NCBI GenBank assembly: GCA_023431055.1 | Contig: JAEYXX010000026.1 | Span: 1 to 12,160 of the forward strand | DNA: 12,160 nucleotides | Source of the DNA: Pseudomonadota bacterium | GTDB taxonomy: Bacteria; Pseudomonadota; Gammaproteobacteria; Pseudomonadales; Pseudomonadaceae | Direction: 5' to 3' | Part shown: piece by piece, positions 1 through 6,819 of the stretch | How positions within the stretch are numbered: position 1 is the stretch's first letter | How the letters are laid out: every line of letters starts with the position of its first letter | Position numbers and translations under genes: made by a program | The notes under the pieces: model-generated | The model's input: only the letters and a program-made list of their open reading frames with translations | Databases searched by the model: none | Told to the model about the DNA's origin: nothing

Positions 1-38
1 GCGGCTTCTTTGGGTTTGGCTTTCCACTGGGCGCCCAT
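1..38 (-). CDS. YebC/PmpR-family protein, N-terminal fragment only
   Basis: Only the first 12 codons and part of a 13th are inside the window; they read MGAQWKAKPKEA. This opening resembles the start of YebC/PmpR-family proteins (the MGAQWK..KEAAANAKG type seen in pseudomonads). That family includes DNA-binding regulators and YebC-type translation factors that relieve ribosome stalling. The start is well supported: an AGGAGA Shine-Dalgarno sequence (49-44 on the minus strand) sits five bases before the ATG at 38-36. The gene is divergent from the secreted oxidoreductase at 253. The family call rests on a very short peptide and recalled similarity, so it is tentative; the presence of a translated minus-strand gene here is more secure than its identity. 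Confidence 0.5.
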   Translation of the reverse strand, partial: MGAQWKAKPKEA

Positions 39-252
39 CTGGGTCTCCTGGCCGATTAGGTGAGACGGCGTCGGCACGTAAGCACGGCCTGACGATCGGA
101 TAGGTTGCGGATTCTAGTGCCTTGCGCGGCTGACGGCACCTGCAATTTCCCGCCGTCGCGACTGCCGGGTAACACGCTGTAGCGAATGGCTGCCCGGCAA
201 GGCGCTGTGCTGGCCTAGTCTTGGGCTTTCCAGGAGTGTGTCGGAGGTCATC

Positions 253-969
253 ATGTTCCGCCCATTGCAACGTATTGCTGCCCTGTTGCTGGCTGCGGCG
301 TTTCTGTTCGCAGGTAGCTCGGCGCTGGCCCAGGATAAGGCACTGCGTATCGGCATCATCGGTACTGGCAACATAGGGGCTGCCCTGGCGCGACTGTGGG
401 TCGACGCCGGGCATGTGGTGATGATCTCTTCGCGCCATCCCGAACGCCTGCAGCCGTTGGCCGATGAGCTGGGGGAGCGGGCGACAGTCGGCACGCCGCG
501 TCAGGCGGCTGCTTTCGGCGAAGTGATACTGCTGGCTGTGCCTTATGCGGCCACGCCGCAGATCGGCCGCGACTACGCCGCTGAGATGGCCGGCAAGGTG
601 GTGCTCGATGCCGGCAATCCGCGCCCTGGGCGCGACGGGCCGATGGCTGAGGAGGCCGTGAAAATGGGCGCAGGCTTGGCTTCGCAGCAGTTTCTGCCGG
701 GCGTGCGCCTGGTACGAGCCTTCAATGCGATCGCTGCCTACAACCTGCGTAGCCAGGCCCACCGGCAGGGCGAAAAGCTCGCCATCCCGCTGGCTGCCGA
801 CGACCAGCTGGCGCTAGAGGTGGCCGCGCGCCTGGTAACGGATGCCGGTTTCGATCCGGTTATCGTTGGGCCGCTGGCTCGTGCCAAGGCCTTCGACTTC
901 AACAGCGGCGTATCGGCACGGATGCCGACAGCGCGTGAGCTACGTGAGCTGCTGGAATTGCAGCCTTAG
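253..969 (+). CDS. Exported NADP-binding oxidoreductase (F420-dependent NADP reductase-like Rossmann protein)
   Basis: The 238-residue protein has an N-terminal Rossmann fold. A glycine-rich loop GTGNIG lies at about residues 37-42 after a beta strand (RIGII). After the second strand comes SSRHP (about 59-63), where the Ser-Arg pair typically selects NADP over NAD. The layout fits the NADP oxidoreductase, coenzyme F420-dependent family (PF03807/COG2085), whose members move hydride to or from NADP; the substrate is unknown. Ahead of the fold is a clear Sec-type signal peptide: Arg at 3 and 7, a hydrophobic core at 8-20, and a SALA|QD cleavage site after about residue 26. No twin arginine is present. 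I chose ATG 253 because GGAGGT (243-248) lies four bases before it; a GTG at 238 would lie upstream of this ribosome site. The gene converges on the TauE-like gene with an 8-base gap. Fold and signal peptide are visible; cofactor use outside the cytoplasm is puzzling. Confidence 0.82.
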   Translation: MFRPLQRIAALLLAAAFLFAGSSALAQDKALRIGIIGTGNIGAALARLWVDAGHVVMISSRHPERLQPLADELGERATVGTPRQAAAFGEVILLAVPYAATPQIGRDYAAEMAGKVVLDAGNPRPGRDGPMAEEAVKMGAGLASQQFLPGVRLVRAFNAIAAYNLRSQAHRQGEKLAIPLAADDQLALEVAARLVTDAGFDPVIVGPLARAKAFDFNSGVSARMPTARELRELLELQP

Positions 970-977
970 CGGATGAT

Positions 978-1712
978 TCAGAGGTAGCGCCAGATCAACT
1001 GCACGCCCGCCAGCAGAATGCCCAAACGGGCGATGCGGTAGAACCACAGGTGGTTGACCCGCGCTTGCAGCCACAGCCCACTCCACACCCCCAGCGGCAC
1101 GATGGGCGCGAGCATCAGGCTGAGCAGCAGATTCTCCCGCGTGAACTGGCCCAGCGCTGCGTAGGGGAACAGCTTGGCGGCGTTGGTCAGCAGGAAGAAC
1201 AGGTTGATGGTGGCGACGAAGCGCACCTTGTCCAGCTGCTGCGGCAGCAGGTGCATCATCACCGGCGGGCCACCGGCGTGGGCGACGAAGCTGGTGAAGC
1301 CGGCCAGGCTCGACAGCAATGTGCCACGGCCTTTGTGCAGTGGACGTGGTGCCTGGTTGCCAGCCAGCAGGCCAAGGCCGACGAAGGCAATGGCGATGGT
1401 GCCGATCAGCAGGCCGATGGCACGCTCATCGAATAAGCCGAAGGTCAGCGAACCGATGCCGATACCGATCACGGCACCCGGTAGCATGACTTTGAGGTTG
1501 GCCCTATCCCACTTGCCCCAGTAGGCCTTCAGCCCGACCACGTCGGCCAGGCAGAGAATCGGCAGCATCACCGCTACGGCCTGTTTCGGCGAGGTGGCCA
1601 AGGCCAGCAGCGGCACGGCGATGCCGCCCAGGGCGCCACCGAAACCGCCTTTGGACAGGCCGGTGAGAAATACCGCCGGCAGGGCGAACAGAAGGAAATC
1701 GTGCAGGGTCAT
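978..1712 (-). CDS. TauE/SafE-family sulfite/organic-anion exporter-like membrane permease
   Basis: The 244-residue protein is almost entirely hydrophobic, with roughly seven to eight predicted membrane segments. The opening segment ends in TGLSKGGFGGALGG, a small-residue motif with a conserved lysine typical of the TauE/SafE (DUF81, PF01925) family. A second family-like motif, FTSFVAHAGGPPVMMHLLP, begins the C-terminal half, as expected for the internally repeated fold. Family members are inner-membrane permeases linked to export of sulfite, sulfoacetate or other sulfur-containing anions, but most pseudomonad copies have no assigned substrate. I chose ATG 1712 because the protein opens MTLHDFLLF directly before the first membrane helix; the upstream in-frame extension to 1940 would run into eamA coding sequence and reads as arginine/serine/proline-rich noise. 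The Shine-Dalgarno is weak. It converges with the oxidoreductase and is divergent from eamA. Confidence 0.85.
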   Translation of the reverse strand: MTLHDFLLFALPAVFLTGLSKGGFGGALGGIAVPLLALATSPKQAVAVMLPILCLADVVGLKAYWGKWDRANLKVMLPGAVIGIGIGSLTFGLFDERAIGLLIGTIAIAFVGLGLLAGNQAPRPLHKGRGTLLSSLAGFTSFVAHAGGPPVMMHLLPQQLDKVRFVATINLFFLLTNAAKLFPYAALGQFTRENLLLSLMLAPIVPLGVWSGLWLQARVNHLWFYRIARLGILLAGVQLIWRYL

Positions 1713-1851
1713 GGGCTTGGCGTAGCGGCACTGAAGCGCGCAGGGTAGCAGCCGCTTGTGGCTGTGTGGCTTTTTTCCATGGCCTCTGTGTCTGTCTGCG
1801 TTTGGGCGAGGCTGCTCTAATGCCTGCTCATTCAAGGCGAGGCTCGTACCC

Positions 1852-2745
1852 ATGACACCCAAGGATCTGCTGCTGGCGCTGCTGGTTATCGTCGTCTGGG
1901 GGCTGAACTTCGTGGTGATCAAGGTCGGCCTGCATGGCATGCCGCCGATGCTGATGGGCGCCCTGCGTTTTCTGCTCGCGGCCTTTCCGGCGATTCTCTT
2001 CGTGCGCCGGCCGCAGGTACCGCTGCGCTGGATGCTGGCCTATGGCATGACCATCTCGCTGGGGCAGTTCGCCTTTCTCTTCTATGCCATGTACGTCGGC
2101 ATGCCGGCGGGCCTGGCCTCGCTGGTGCTGCAGTCGCAGGCGTTCTTCACCCTGTTCTTCGCCGCGCTGTTTCTCGGCGAGCGGTTGCGTGGCAGCAACC
2201 TGTTCGGCTTGCTGGTGGCGGCCAGCGGCTTGGTACTAATCGGTCTGCAGGGTGGGCAGGCGATGACTCTGGCCGGTTTTGCGCTGACCATCGCGGCGGC
2301 CTCGATGTGGGCGCTGGGTAATGTGGTGACGCGCAAGCTGGGCAAGGTCAATCTGGTCGGCCTGGTGGTCTGGGGCAGCCTGATTCCGCCGTTGCCGTTT
2401 CTGGCTCTGTCATTGTGGCTGGAGGGGCCGGAGTTGATCAGTCAGTCGCTGCGCACGCTCAGCCTGGATTCGCTGCTGGTGTTGGCCTACCTGGCATTCG
2501 GCGCCACCATTCTCGGTTATGGCCTGTGGAGCCGGTTGCTGTCGCGCTACCCGGCCAGCCAGGTGGCGCCGTTCTCGCTACTGGTGCCGGTGGTGGGCAT
2601 CAGTTCCGCGGCGCTGCTGCTGGGCGAGCGTCTTGGCGGTCTGCAGATGCTCGGCGCGGCATTGGTGATGGCCGGGCTGTTGATCAATGTCTGGGGCGGG
2701 CGCCTGCTCGACAGCTGGCGCCAGCGCGCGCCGGGGGCTGTTTGA
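1852..2745 (+). CDS. eamA: EamA-type exporter (O-acetylserine/cysteine exporter homologue)
   Basis: The 297-residue inner-membrane protein has two tandem EamA (PF00892) domains, about residues 5-140 and 150-285, giving about ten membrane helices. It closely resembles E. coli EamA (YdeD), an exporter of cysteine and O-acetylserine: the N-terminal helix VVWGLNFVVIKVGLH, the stretch QFAFLF followed by GMPAGLASLVLQ, and the C-terminal SLLVPVVG, SAALLLGERL and LINVWG are all family hallmarks. Start choice: ATG 1852 is preceded by an AAGGCGAGG purine tract (1834-1842) about nine bases away and gives MTPKDLLLALLVIVVWG, matching the family N-terminus; the longer in-frame reading from 1756 adds a cysteine-rich tail unlike the family. 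The physiological substrate in this organism is inferred, because EamA transporters diverge in specificity. The stop lies ten bases from the stop of the convergent DUF1003 gene. Confidence 0.88.
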   Translation: MTPKDLLLALLVIVVWGLNFVVIKVGLHGMPPMLMGALRFLLAAFPAILFVRRPQVPLRWMLAYGMTISLGQFAFLFYAMYVGMPAGLASLVLQSQAFFTLFFAALFLGERLRGSNLFGLLVAASGLVLIGLQGGQAMTLAGFALTIAAASMWALGNVVTRKLGKVNLVGLVVWGSLIPPLPFLALSLWLEGPELISQSLRTLSLDSLLVLAYLAFGATILGYGLWSRLLSRYPASQVAPFSLLVPVVGISSAALLLGERLGGLQMLGAALVMAGLLINVWGGRLLDSWRQRAPGAV

Positions 2746-2755
2746 AGCTCCTGGA

Positions 2756-3295
2756 TCAGGGCTCGGCGCGTTTTTCCGGCAGGCGCGCGAGGATCTCATC
2801 CAGGCGCTGCTGGATCTTCTGATCGACCTTTTCATGCAGGCGCATGATTTCCAGTTCGGCGCGCAGGTTCACCTCGAAGTCCAGGCGTGCTGCCAGGCGA
2901 TCCTTCGCCGCCTGGCGGTTCTGGCTCATCATGATGATCGGCGCCTGGATGGCGGCCAGGGTCGACAGCATCAGGTTGAGAAAGATGTAGGGGTAAGGGT
3001 CGAAGGCCATGCCGAAGTGCGAGAGCACGTCGGTGTTGATCAGCATCCAGCCGAGCATGGTCAGCGAAAAACAGATGATGAAGGTCCAGGAACCGCCGAC
3101 GGCAGCGACCCTGTCCGAAAGCCGTTCGCCGAAGCTCGACTGCTCATCCGACGCATCGGCAGCGTCGCGGCTGATGGGGCGGCGCTGGCGGATTCGTTCG
3201 AGCACATGGCTTTCTTCCGGCTCCAGTTCGTGGGGGGCTTTGCCGAGCAGGGTCTGGGCGAGTTTTTGCAGCGTGTGCGAGGTGTCGTTGCTCAT
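2756..3295 (-). CDS. DUF1003 family membrane protein
   Basis: The 179-residue protein consists of a polar cytoplasmic N-terminus (1-65), two closely spaced membrane helices and a long charged helical C-terminus. The membrane core has the DUF1003 (PF06210) signature: GSWTFIICFSLTMLGWMLIN, then FDPYPYIFLNLMLS, then AAIQAPIIMMSQNRQ followed by KDRLAARLDFEVNLRAELEI. The C-terminal tail, roughly 125-175, is rich in heptad-like leucine, isoleucine and charged residues and may form a coiled coil. No biochemical function is established for the family, and I do not assign one. It lies 59 bases downstream of the diguanylate cyclase on the same strand, so co-transcription is possible. However, a TATAAA hexamer just upstream (3308-3313, minus strand) with only a weak -35 could give a nearly leaderless transcript of its own. 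The Shine-Dalgarno is weak. Confidence 0.87.
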   Translation of the reverse strand: MSNDTSHTLQKLAQTLLGKAPHELEPEESHVLERIRQRRPISRDAADASDEQSSFGERLSDRVAAVGGSWTFIICFSLTMLGWMLINTDVLSHFGMAFDPYPYIFLNLMLSTLAAIQAPIIMMSQNRQAAKDRLAARLDFEVNLRAELEIMRLHEKVDQKIQQRLDEILARLPEKRAEP

Positions 3296-3354
3296 CGTGA
3301 CTGCTCATTTATAGCTGACAGTAGCAGGGATGCTGAATCGCTCCGGCCGACTTG

Positions 3355-4884
3355 TCACCTGTCCGCTGCATCCTGGCGTGCTGCACTTTCCAGGCGGTTG
3401 CGACCATTGGCCTTGGCCCGATACAGCGCCTGGTCCGCCGCGTCGATCAGGCTCAGGGCGCTTGTGGCGCTGTCCTGGGTAGCGGGGCTCAGGCTGGCCA
3501 GGCCGATGCTCACCGTAATTCTCTGGAATGGACTGTTCTCGTGCGGCAGGTCGCTCTGTTTCAGGCTTTCCATGAAAGCGAGCGCGATGGATTGGGCGCC
3601 TTCGTCACTGGTGTTTGGCAAGATCACCGCCAGCTCTTCGCCACCGTAGCGTGCCGCCAGGTCGCCGGGGCGGCGCATGCAGCGCTTGAGCAGGTTGGCG
3701 ACGCTGCGCAGGCATTCGTCACCTGCCAGGTGGCCGTAGTGATCGTTGTAGCGCTTGAACATGTCGATATCGAGCAGCATCAGGGTAAGGTCTGAACCCT
3801 GGCGCTGCGCACGGCGAATTTCCACTTCCAGCGCCTGGTCGAAGCTGCGGCGGTTGGCCAGGCCGGTCAGGGCGTCCTGCGAAGCCAGTATTTCCAGGCG
3901 GGCATTGGCGTCGAGCAGTTCTTCCCGGGCGCTGAGCAGTTGGCGCTCGGCGCGCGAGCGACGGTGCATGTCGACAAGTAGCCGCTGGCCGATGATGGCG
4001 ACGGCGAGCAGCAGGATCAGAACCACCGTGGCGAACAGTCGTGCATCACGGCGCCAGGCCGTCAGCGCCTCATCGCGACCCAGGGCGACCACGGTGATCA
4101 GGGGGAGGTTGCTGTTATGGCGGAACGCGTACAGGCGCTCGATGCCATCGATGCTGGAGACCTGTGTGGTCGTGGCCTGTTGCTGTGCGCGTACTATCTG
4201 AAAGATCGGCGAGTTCGACCAATCCAGGCCCACATCCTGTTCACGGAAAGGTTGGCGAACCAGTAGGGTGCCATCGCTGGTTGAGAGGCTCATCGTGCCT
4301 TGCTGGCCCAGATCGAGGCTGCCGAACAGCTGGAGGAAATGCTCCACGCTCAACGTGATGGCCACCACGCCGGAGAAATTGCCGTCGGTATCGTTCAGGC
4401 GCCGGCTGACGGTGAATATCCACTCGTGCGCCAGGCGGCTCTTGATGGTCGGGCCGATGAACGTCTCGGGCGAGGGATTGTCGCGATGATGGATGAAGAA
4501 CGCACGATCGGCGGCGTTCGGGCGCGCATTGATATCGCCCCGCGATACCAGCAGGCGGTCACCCTTGGCGTTGTAGATGATGATGGTGCTGGCCAGCTTG
4601 AACACCCGGCTCTGTTCCTGCACGACCTGCTGCAGGCGATCGAGATGTGCCCGACCCTTGCCTTCCTGCTCCAGGCGTTCTGCCAGCTCCACCAATACCA
4701 GCTCGGATTGGCGAATCACCCCTTCGCTGTAATTGTCCAGGGCACGCGCCAGGTTGAGATTGGCCACGTTCAGCTCATGCAGGGCACGCTCGCGGGAAAA
4801 CCAGATCTGCCAGGCCGTCAGCAATGCCAGCGACAGGCATATGAACACCAGCAGGATGAAGGTGAGGCGAGTACCGCGTTTCAT
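3355..4884 (-). CDS. Membrane diguanylate cyclase with periplasmic dCACHE-like sensor and GGDEF domain
   Basis: The 509-residue protein makes cyclic di-GMP from two GTP. Layout: membrane helix 1 at about 8-27; a periplasmic region at about 30-280 with dCACHE/PDC-like features (a long N-terminal helix, then strands around IIIYNAKGDRLL and GVVAITLSVEHF); membrane helix 2 at about 282-304; a linker helix at 305-335; and GGDEF at 335-500. The active-site motif is GGEEL (414-418). The metal-binding segment LDIDMF (about 371-376) and the substrate loop DALTGLANRR are intact. RPGD (405-408), five residues before GGEEL, is a canonical RxxD product-inhibition site. The protein should be an active, feedback-inhibited cyclase responding to a small periplasmic ligand; the ligand is unknown. 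I chose ATG 4884 because the next in-frame ATG (4956) lies upstream of, and its reading runs through, the ppiC terminator hairpin. The Shine-Dalgarno is poor, and little room is left for a promoter between terminator and start, so readthrough from ppiC may contribute. Confidence 0.92.
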   Translation of the reverse strand: MKRGTRLTFILLVFICLSLALLTAWQIWFSRERALHELNVANLNLARALDNYSEGVIRQSELVLVELAERLEQEGKGRAHLDRLQQVVQEQSRVFKLASTIIIYNAKGDRLLVSRGDINARPNAADRAFFIHHRDNPSPETFIGPTIKSRLAHEWIFTVSRRLNDTDGNFSGVVAITLSVEHFLQLFGSLDLGQQGTMSLSTSDGTLLVRQPFREQDVGLDWSNSPIFQIVRAQQQATTTQVSSIDGIERLYAFRHNSNLPLITVVALGRDEALTAWRRDARLFATVVLILLLAVAIIGQRLLVDMHRRSRAERQLLSAREELLDANARLEILASQDALTGLANRRSFDQALEVEIRRAQRQGSDLTLMLLDIDMFKRYNDHYGHLAGDECLRSVANLLKRCMRRPGDLAARYGGEELAVILPNTSDEGAQSIALAFMESLKQSDLPHENSPFQRITVSIGLASLSPATQDSATSALSLIDAADQALYRAKANGRNRLESAARQDAADR

Positions 4885-4922
4885 AAACCCAGAGCCTGCT
4901 GTGGGGCTGAAAAGGCTTGGGC

Positions 4923-4953
4923 AAAAGAAGAGCCACCATGAAGGTAGCTCTTC
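4923..4953 (-). terminator. Rho-independent terminator after ppiC
   Basis: An 11-bp stem (4927-4937 with 4943-4953) closes a five-base loop and is followed on the minus strand by four T at 4926-4923. One pair is C-A on the plus strand but G-U on the minus-strand RNA, so the hairpin is fully paired only in the minus direction, downstream of the ppiC stop at 4969. Confidence 0.8.
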
Positions 4954-4968
4954 CATTGCTATCGAAGG

Positions 4969-5250
4969 TCAGTCCTGGCGGCTGGTGACTTCCAGCAGGT
5001 GATAACCGAACTGGGTCTTGACCGGGCCCTGCACCACGCCAACCGGCGCGCTGAATACCACGGTGTCGAATTCCTTGACCATCTGGCCTGGGCCGAAGGA
5101 GCCCAGGTCGCCGCCGCTGCGGCCGGACGGGCAGCTGGAGTTGTCGCGGGCCAGTTGGGCGAAGTCGGCACCGCCCTCGATGGCGGATTTCAGTTCGTTG
5201 CACTTGTCTTCGCTGGCAACCAGGATGTGGCGGGCAGTGGCGCGGGCCAT
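4969..5250 (-). CDS. ppiC: Peptidyl-prolyl cis-trans isomerase C (parvulin)
   Basis: The 93-residue protein is a stand-alone parvulin domain, the same length as E. coli PpiC, which catalyses cis-trans isomerisation of prolyl peptide bonds in the cytoplasm. Parvulin hallmarks are visible in order: ARHILV near the N-terminus (first catalytic His), GADFAQLA, SCPSGRSGGDLGSF, GQMVKEFD, and the C-terminal TQFGYHLLEV with the second His. There is no signal peptide or anchor, unlike periplasmic SurA and PpiD. Start choice: ATG 5250 is preceded by a perfect AGGAGGT (5263-5257) at six bases, and it gives MARATARHILV. A longer in-frame reading from 5307 is not supported. A weak promoter-like pair, TTGATT then TAGGCT with a 16-base spacer, lies upstream. 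Terminators flank the gene on both sides, so it is probably a single-gene transcript. Confidence 0.93.
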   Translation of the reverse strand: MARATARHILVASEDKCNELKSAIEGGADFAQLARDNSSCPSGRSGGDLGSFGPGQMVKEFDTVVFSAPVGVVQGPVKTQFGYHLLEVTSRQD

Positions 5251-5311
5251 GGGAGTACCTCCTATCGATAGAGGTGCAGAGCCTAGCGCAATCGCTTCGA
5301 CAATCAAACGG

Positions 5312-5338
5312 GCGCGCGACGCAGGGTGCGCCGCGCGC
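5312..5338 (-). terminator. GC-rich hairpin terminator after the lipoprotein pair
   Basis: A 12-bp stem (5312-5323 with 5327-5338) closes a three-base loop and lies just past the lipoprotein stop at 5348. The single non-Watson-Crick pair is A-C on the plus strand but G-U on the minus strand, again favouring minus-strand RNA. The following sequence is only CCGTTTGATT, a weak T tract, so termination may be incomplete. Confidence 0.6.
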
Positions 5339-5347
5339 GCTGGTCGC

Positions 5348-5926
5348 TTAAAGCAACTGCTTGTCGACGGCTTGCTGCAGCGTGCTCTGCGTCAGCTCGG
5401 TGAGCAGTTTGTCGCTGCGGTCCTGGAAGGGCACGGCGAAGATCAGCAACAGGTGCATCCAGGTCGTCAGGGACTCCTGGCGCTGGGCGACGCCACGTTT
5501 GTTGCCGTCTTGGTCACGCACGACCATGTCCATCGTCAGGGTGTTGTCGAAGGCACCGGGGATCAGGAACAAGGTTGCCCCGGTCAGCATGGCCAGGCCC
5601 ATGTTGCCGGTTTCGTGATTGCGCAGGGTCACCGTCATATACAGGTCGGATTCTTCCTGTTCGGTGGTCACGCGTGAAAAGCGCCCGCTCTCGCTGAGGG
5701 TCTTGGCGATGACCTGCTCCAGCTTGGCCACGTCGGCATTGCTCACGCGCGGGTTGTCGTTGACCTGATATTCACCGTGAACCTTGAGGTAAACGCTCGG
5801 TTTGTTCTGTTCCGGTGAGGCCAGCGGCCATTGATCGACCTTCTGCAACGAGTTGTGCGAGTAGGTCATGCAGCCCTGCAGGCTGGCCGATGCGATCAGC
5901 AGCATCAGTGTGAAGAGTTTCTTCAT
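5348..5926 (-). CDS. Predicted lipoprotein of unknown function (second gene of a lipoprotein pair)
   Basis: The 192-residue protein starts with a lipoprotein signal: MKK, a hydrophobic core at 4-15 and the lipobox LQGC with the lipidated Cys at 19. Methionine at +2 gives no Asp-type inner-membrane retention signal, so outer-membrane sorting is likely. The mature part has a polar alpha/beta region (about 45-100, including VAKLEQVIAKTLSESGRF), a hydrophobic stretch (about 108-127, GLAMLTGATLFLIPGAF), a strand pair (TLTMDMVVRDQDGNKRG) and a second hydrophobic piece (WMHLLLIFAVPF) before a helical C-terminus. I do not recognise a named family. The start ATG 5926 has AAGGA seven bases upstream, within the 13-base gap after the preceding lipoprotein gene, so translation is probably coupled in one operon. 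It appears distantly related to that neighbour. Confidence 0.85.
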   Translation of the reverse strand: MKKLFTLMLLIASASLQGCMTYSHNSLQKVDQWPLASPEQNKPSVYLKVHGEYQVNDNPRVSNADVAKLEQVIAKTLSESGRFSRVTTEQEESDLYMTVTLRNHETGNMGLAMLTGATLFLIPGAFDNTLTMDMVVRDQDGNKRGVAQRQESLTTWMHLLLIFAVPFQDRSDKLLTELTQSTLQQAVDKQLL

Positions 5927-5939
5927 GGGAAAGTCCTTT

Positions 5940-6542
5940 TCAGTGAGTCAGTTGTGCGGTGCCGTCCTGCAGCAGTTGCTCGACCAGCTCGGTCAACTGC
6001 TGTCCGCCAGAGGGGAACATGTAGTCGTAGTCCCAGAGGCCGGTGTTCTTGTCTACTACCAGCTTCTTCTGGGAAAGGGCCAGTTGCTTGCCCTCGCTGT
6101 CGAGAATCTGCAGTTCGGCAGCCAGGTCGTACTTGTCGACGTAGATCGGCCCGTTGACCCAGATCCAGATCGTCAGTGTCAGCAGTGCGCCCGGGAAGTA
6201 GCCTGGGTGAGGCGTACGCTTGCCCTGCAGAGAGGAAAAGTCGAATTGCAGTTGAACGTCCTGCTCGTTCAGCTTGGCCGGGAAGCTGATCACGCGCCGG
6301 AAGTATTCGCCTTTCTCGACGTGCTGGCTGATCTGGGCTGTCAGCTGATTGCCGATGTTGCGGCGGGTCTGTTCGTCGAGACGTTGGTCGGTGACTTTCA
6401 CGTCCTTGATCATGGCGCTGCCTGGCAAGGACCGCTCGACGATCTGGCTGGGAGGGGAGATCGGCCCGGCCGGGGTGAACGACACGCAGCCGGTCAGCGC
6501 CATGCTGGCAAGGCCGGCTGCGAGAAAGTGTGCTTTGAACAT
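5940..6542 (-). CDS. Predicted lipoprotein of unknown function (first gene of a lipoprotein pair)
   Basis: The 200-residue protein has a lipoprotein signal peptide (MFKAHFLAAGLASMA) and the lipobox LTGC, with the lipidated Cys at about 19 followed by Val-Ser. The mature protein contains a helix (RNIGNQLTAQISQHVEKGEYF), strands, a hydrophobic patch (about 136-152, GALLTLTIWIWVNGPIY), a strand pair ending in LDSEGKQLA and a C-terminal helix (QLTELVEQLLQ). The family is not recognised. The start was set at ATG 6542: the upstream in-frame ATG at 6551 has AAGG touching it, whereas the same AAGGA is eight bases from 6542, which is ideal. It is the promoter-proximal gene of the pair; the upstream region contains the perfect palindrome CGGATATCCG (6573-6582), whose role is unknown. 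The gene is divergent from the small protein at 6820. Confidence 0.83.
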   Translation of the reverse strand: MFKAHFLAAGLASMALTGCVSFTPAGPISPPSQIVERSLPGSAMIKDVKVTDQRLDEQTRRNIGNQLTAQISQHVEKGEYFRRVISFPAKLNEQDVQLQFDFSSLQGKRTPHPGYFPGALLTLTIWIWVNGPIYVDKYDLAAELQILDSEGKQLALSQKKLVVDKNTGLWDYDYMFPSGGQQLTELVEQLLQDGTAQLTH

Positions 6543-6657
6543 CTGGAGCATCCTTGGCGTATTGCTGAAAAGCGGATATCCGTCGGTGGCCGCTGGTTTC
6601 CGCCTGAGCGCTATCCCTTGCCATCCTTCGGCGCGGCGCGCATGTTAGCGTCAAGCA

Positions 6658-6718
6658 GCCATCGTTGGAATGATGGCGATCACAGCTTGCCTGGCAAGAG
6701 CTTGCCTCAAGCTGGCAA
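6658..6718. promoter_or_regulatory. Cluster of inverted repeats, possible activator-binding region
   Basis: Three short dyads lie in 61 bases: GCCATC/GATGGC (6658-6663 and 6672-6677, eight-base loop); a 13-bp palindrome CTTGCCTGGCAAG (6686-6698); and GCTTG/CAAGC (6700-6704 and 6708-6712). The octamer AGCTTGCC occurs twice (6684-6691, 6699-6706). The cluster is about 50 to 110 bases upstream of the candidate sigma-54 promoter at 6770, the distance expected of upstream activator sites. Binding of any protein is inference. Confidence 0.4.
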
Positions 6719-6769
6719 TCAAGTGCCGCCGAGAATGCTGAAGTACCCATGATTAGTGGCTTGCAAGGC

Positions 6770-6785
6770 TGGCCCGAAATCTGCT
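6770..6785 (+). promoter_or_regulatory. Candidate sigma-54 (-24/-12) promoter
   Basis: TGGCCCGAAATCTGCT matches the sigma-54 consensus TGGCACG-N4-TTGCW with two mismatches. It has the invariant GG (6771-6772) and GC (6783-6784) separated by exactly ten bases. Transcription would start near 6796, about 24 bases before the ATG of the small gene at 6820. Confidence 0.5.
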
Positions 6786-6819
6786 TTGCCTGTGGCGAAT
6801 GCTTTTGGCGGGAGGCCAT

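Noticed and set aside
111..116. TAGAAT on the minus strand as a -10 for the YebC-family gene
   Set aside because: No acceptable -35 at 16-18 bases, so it was not listed as a promoter.
1749..1776. Hairpin CAGCC/GGCTG followed by six T on the plus strand, upstream of eamA
   Set aside because: The stem is only five bp and is separated from the T run by six bases; no gene ends here on the plus strand. A leader attenuator cannot be excluded, but nothing supports one.
4300..4941. A 213-codon plus-strand open frame opposite the diguanylate cyclase
   Set aside because: It is antisense to a complete CACHE/GGDEF gene and its translation has no recognisable structure; it is long only because stops are rare in GC-rich DNA.
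6573..6582. Perfect 10-bp palindrome CGGATATCCG upstream of the lipoprotein pair
   Set aside because: It is short, and no matching promoter elements or second copy were seen, so chance occurrence is reasonable.
6692..6706. TGGCAAGAGCTTGCC as a second sigma-54 site
   Set aside because: The GG to GC spacing is nine bases rather than the required ten; it is better explained as part of the inverted-repeat cluster.
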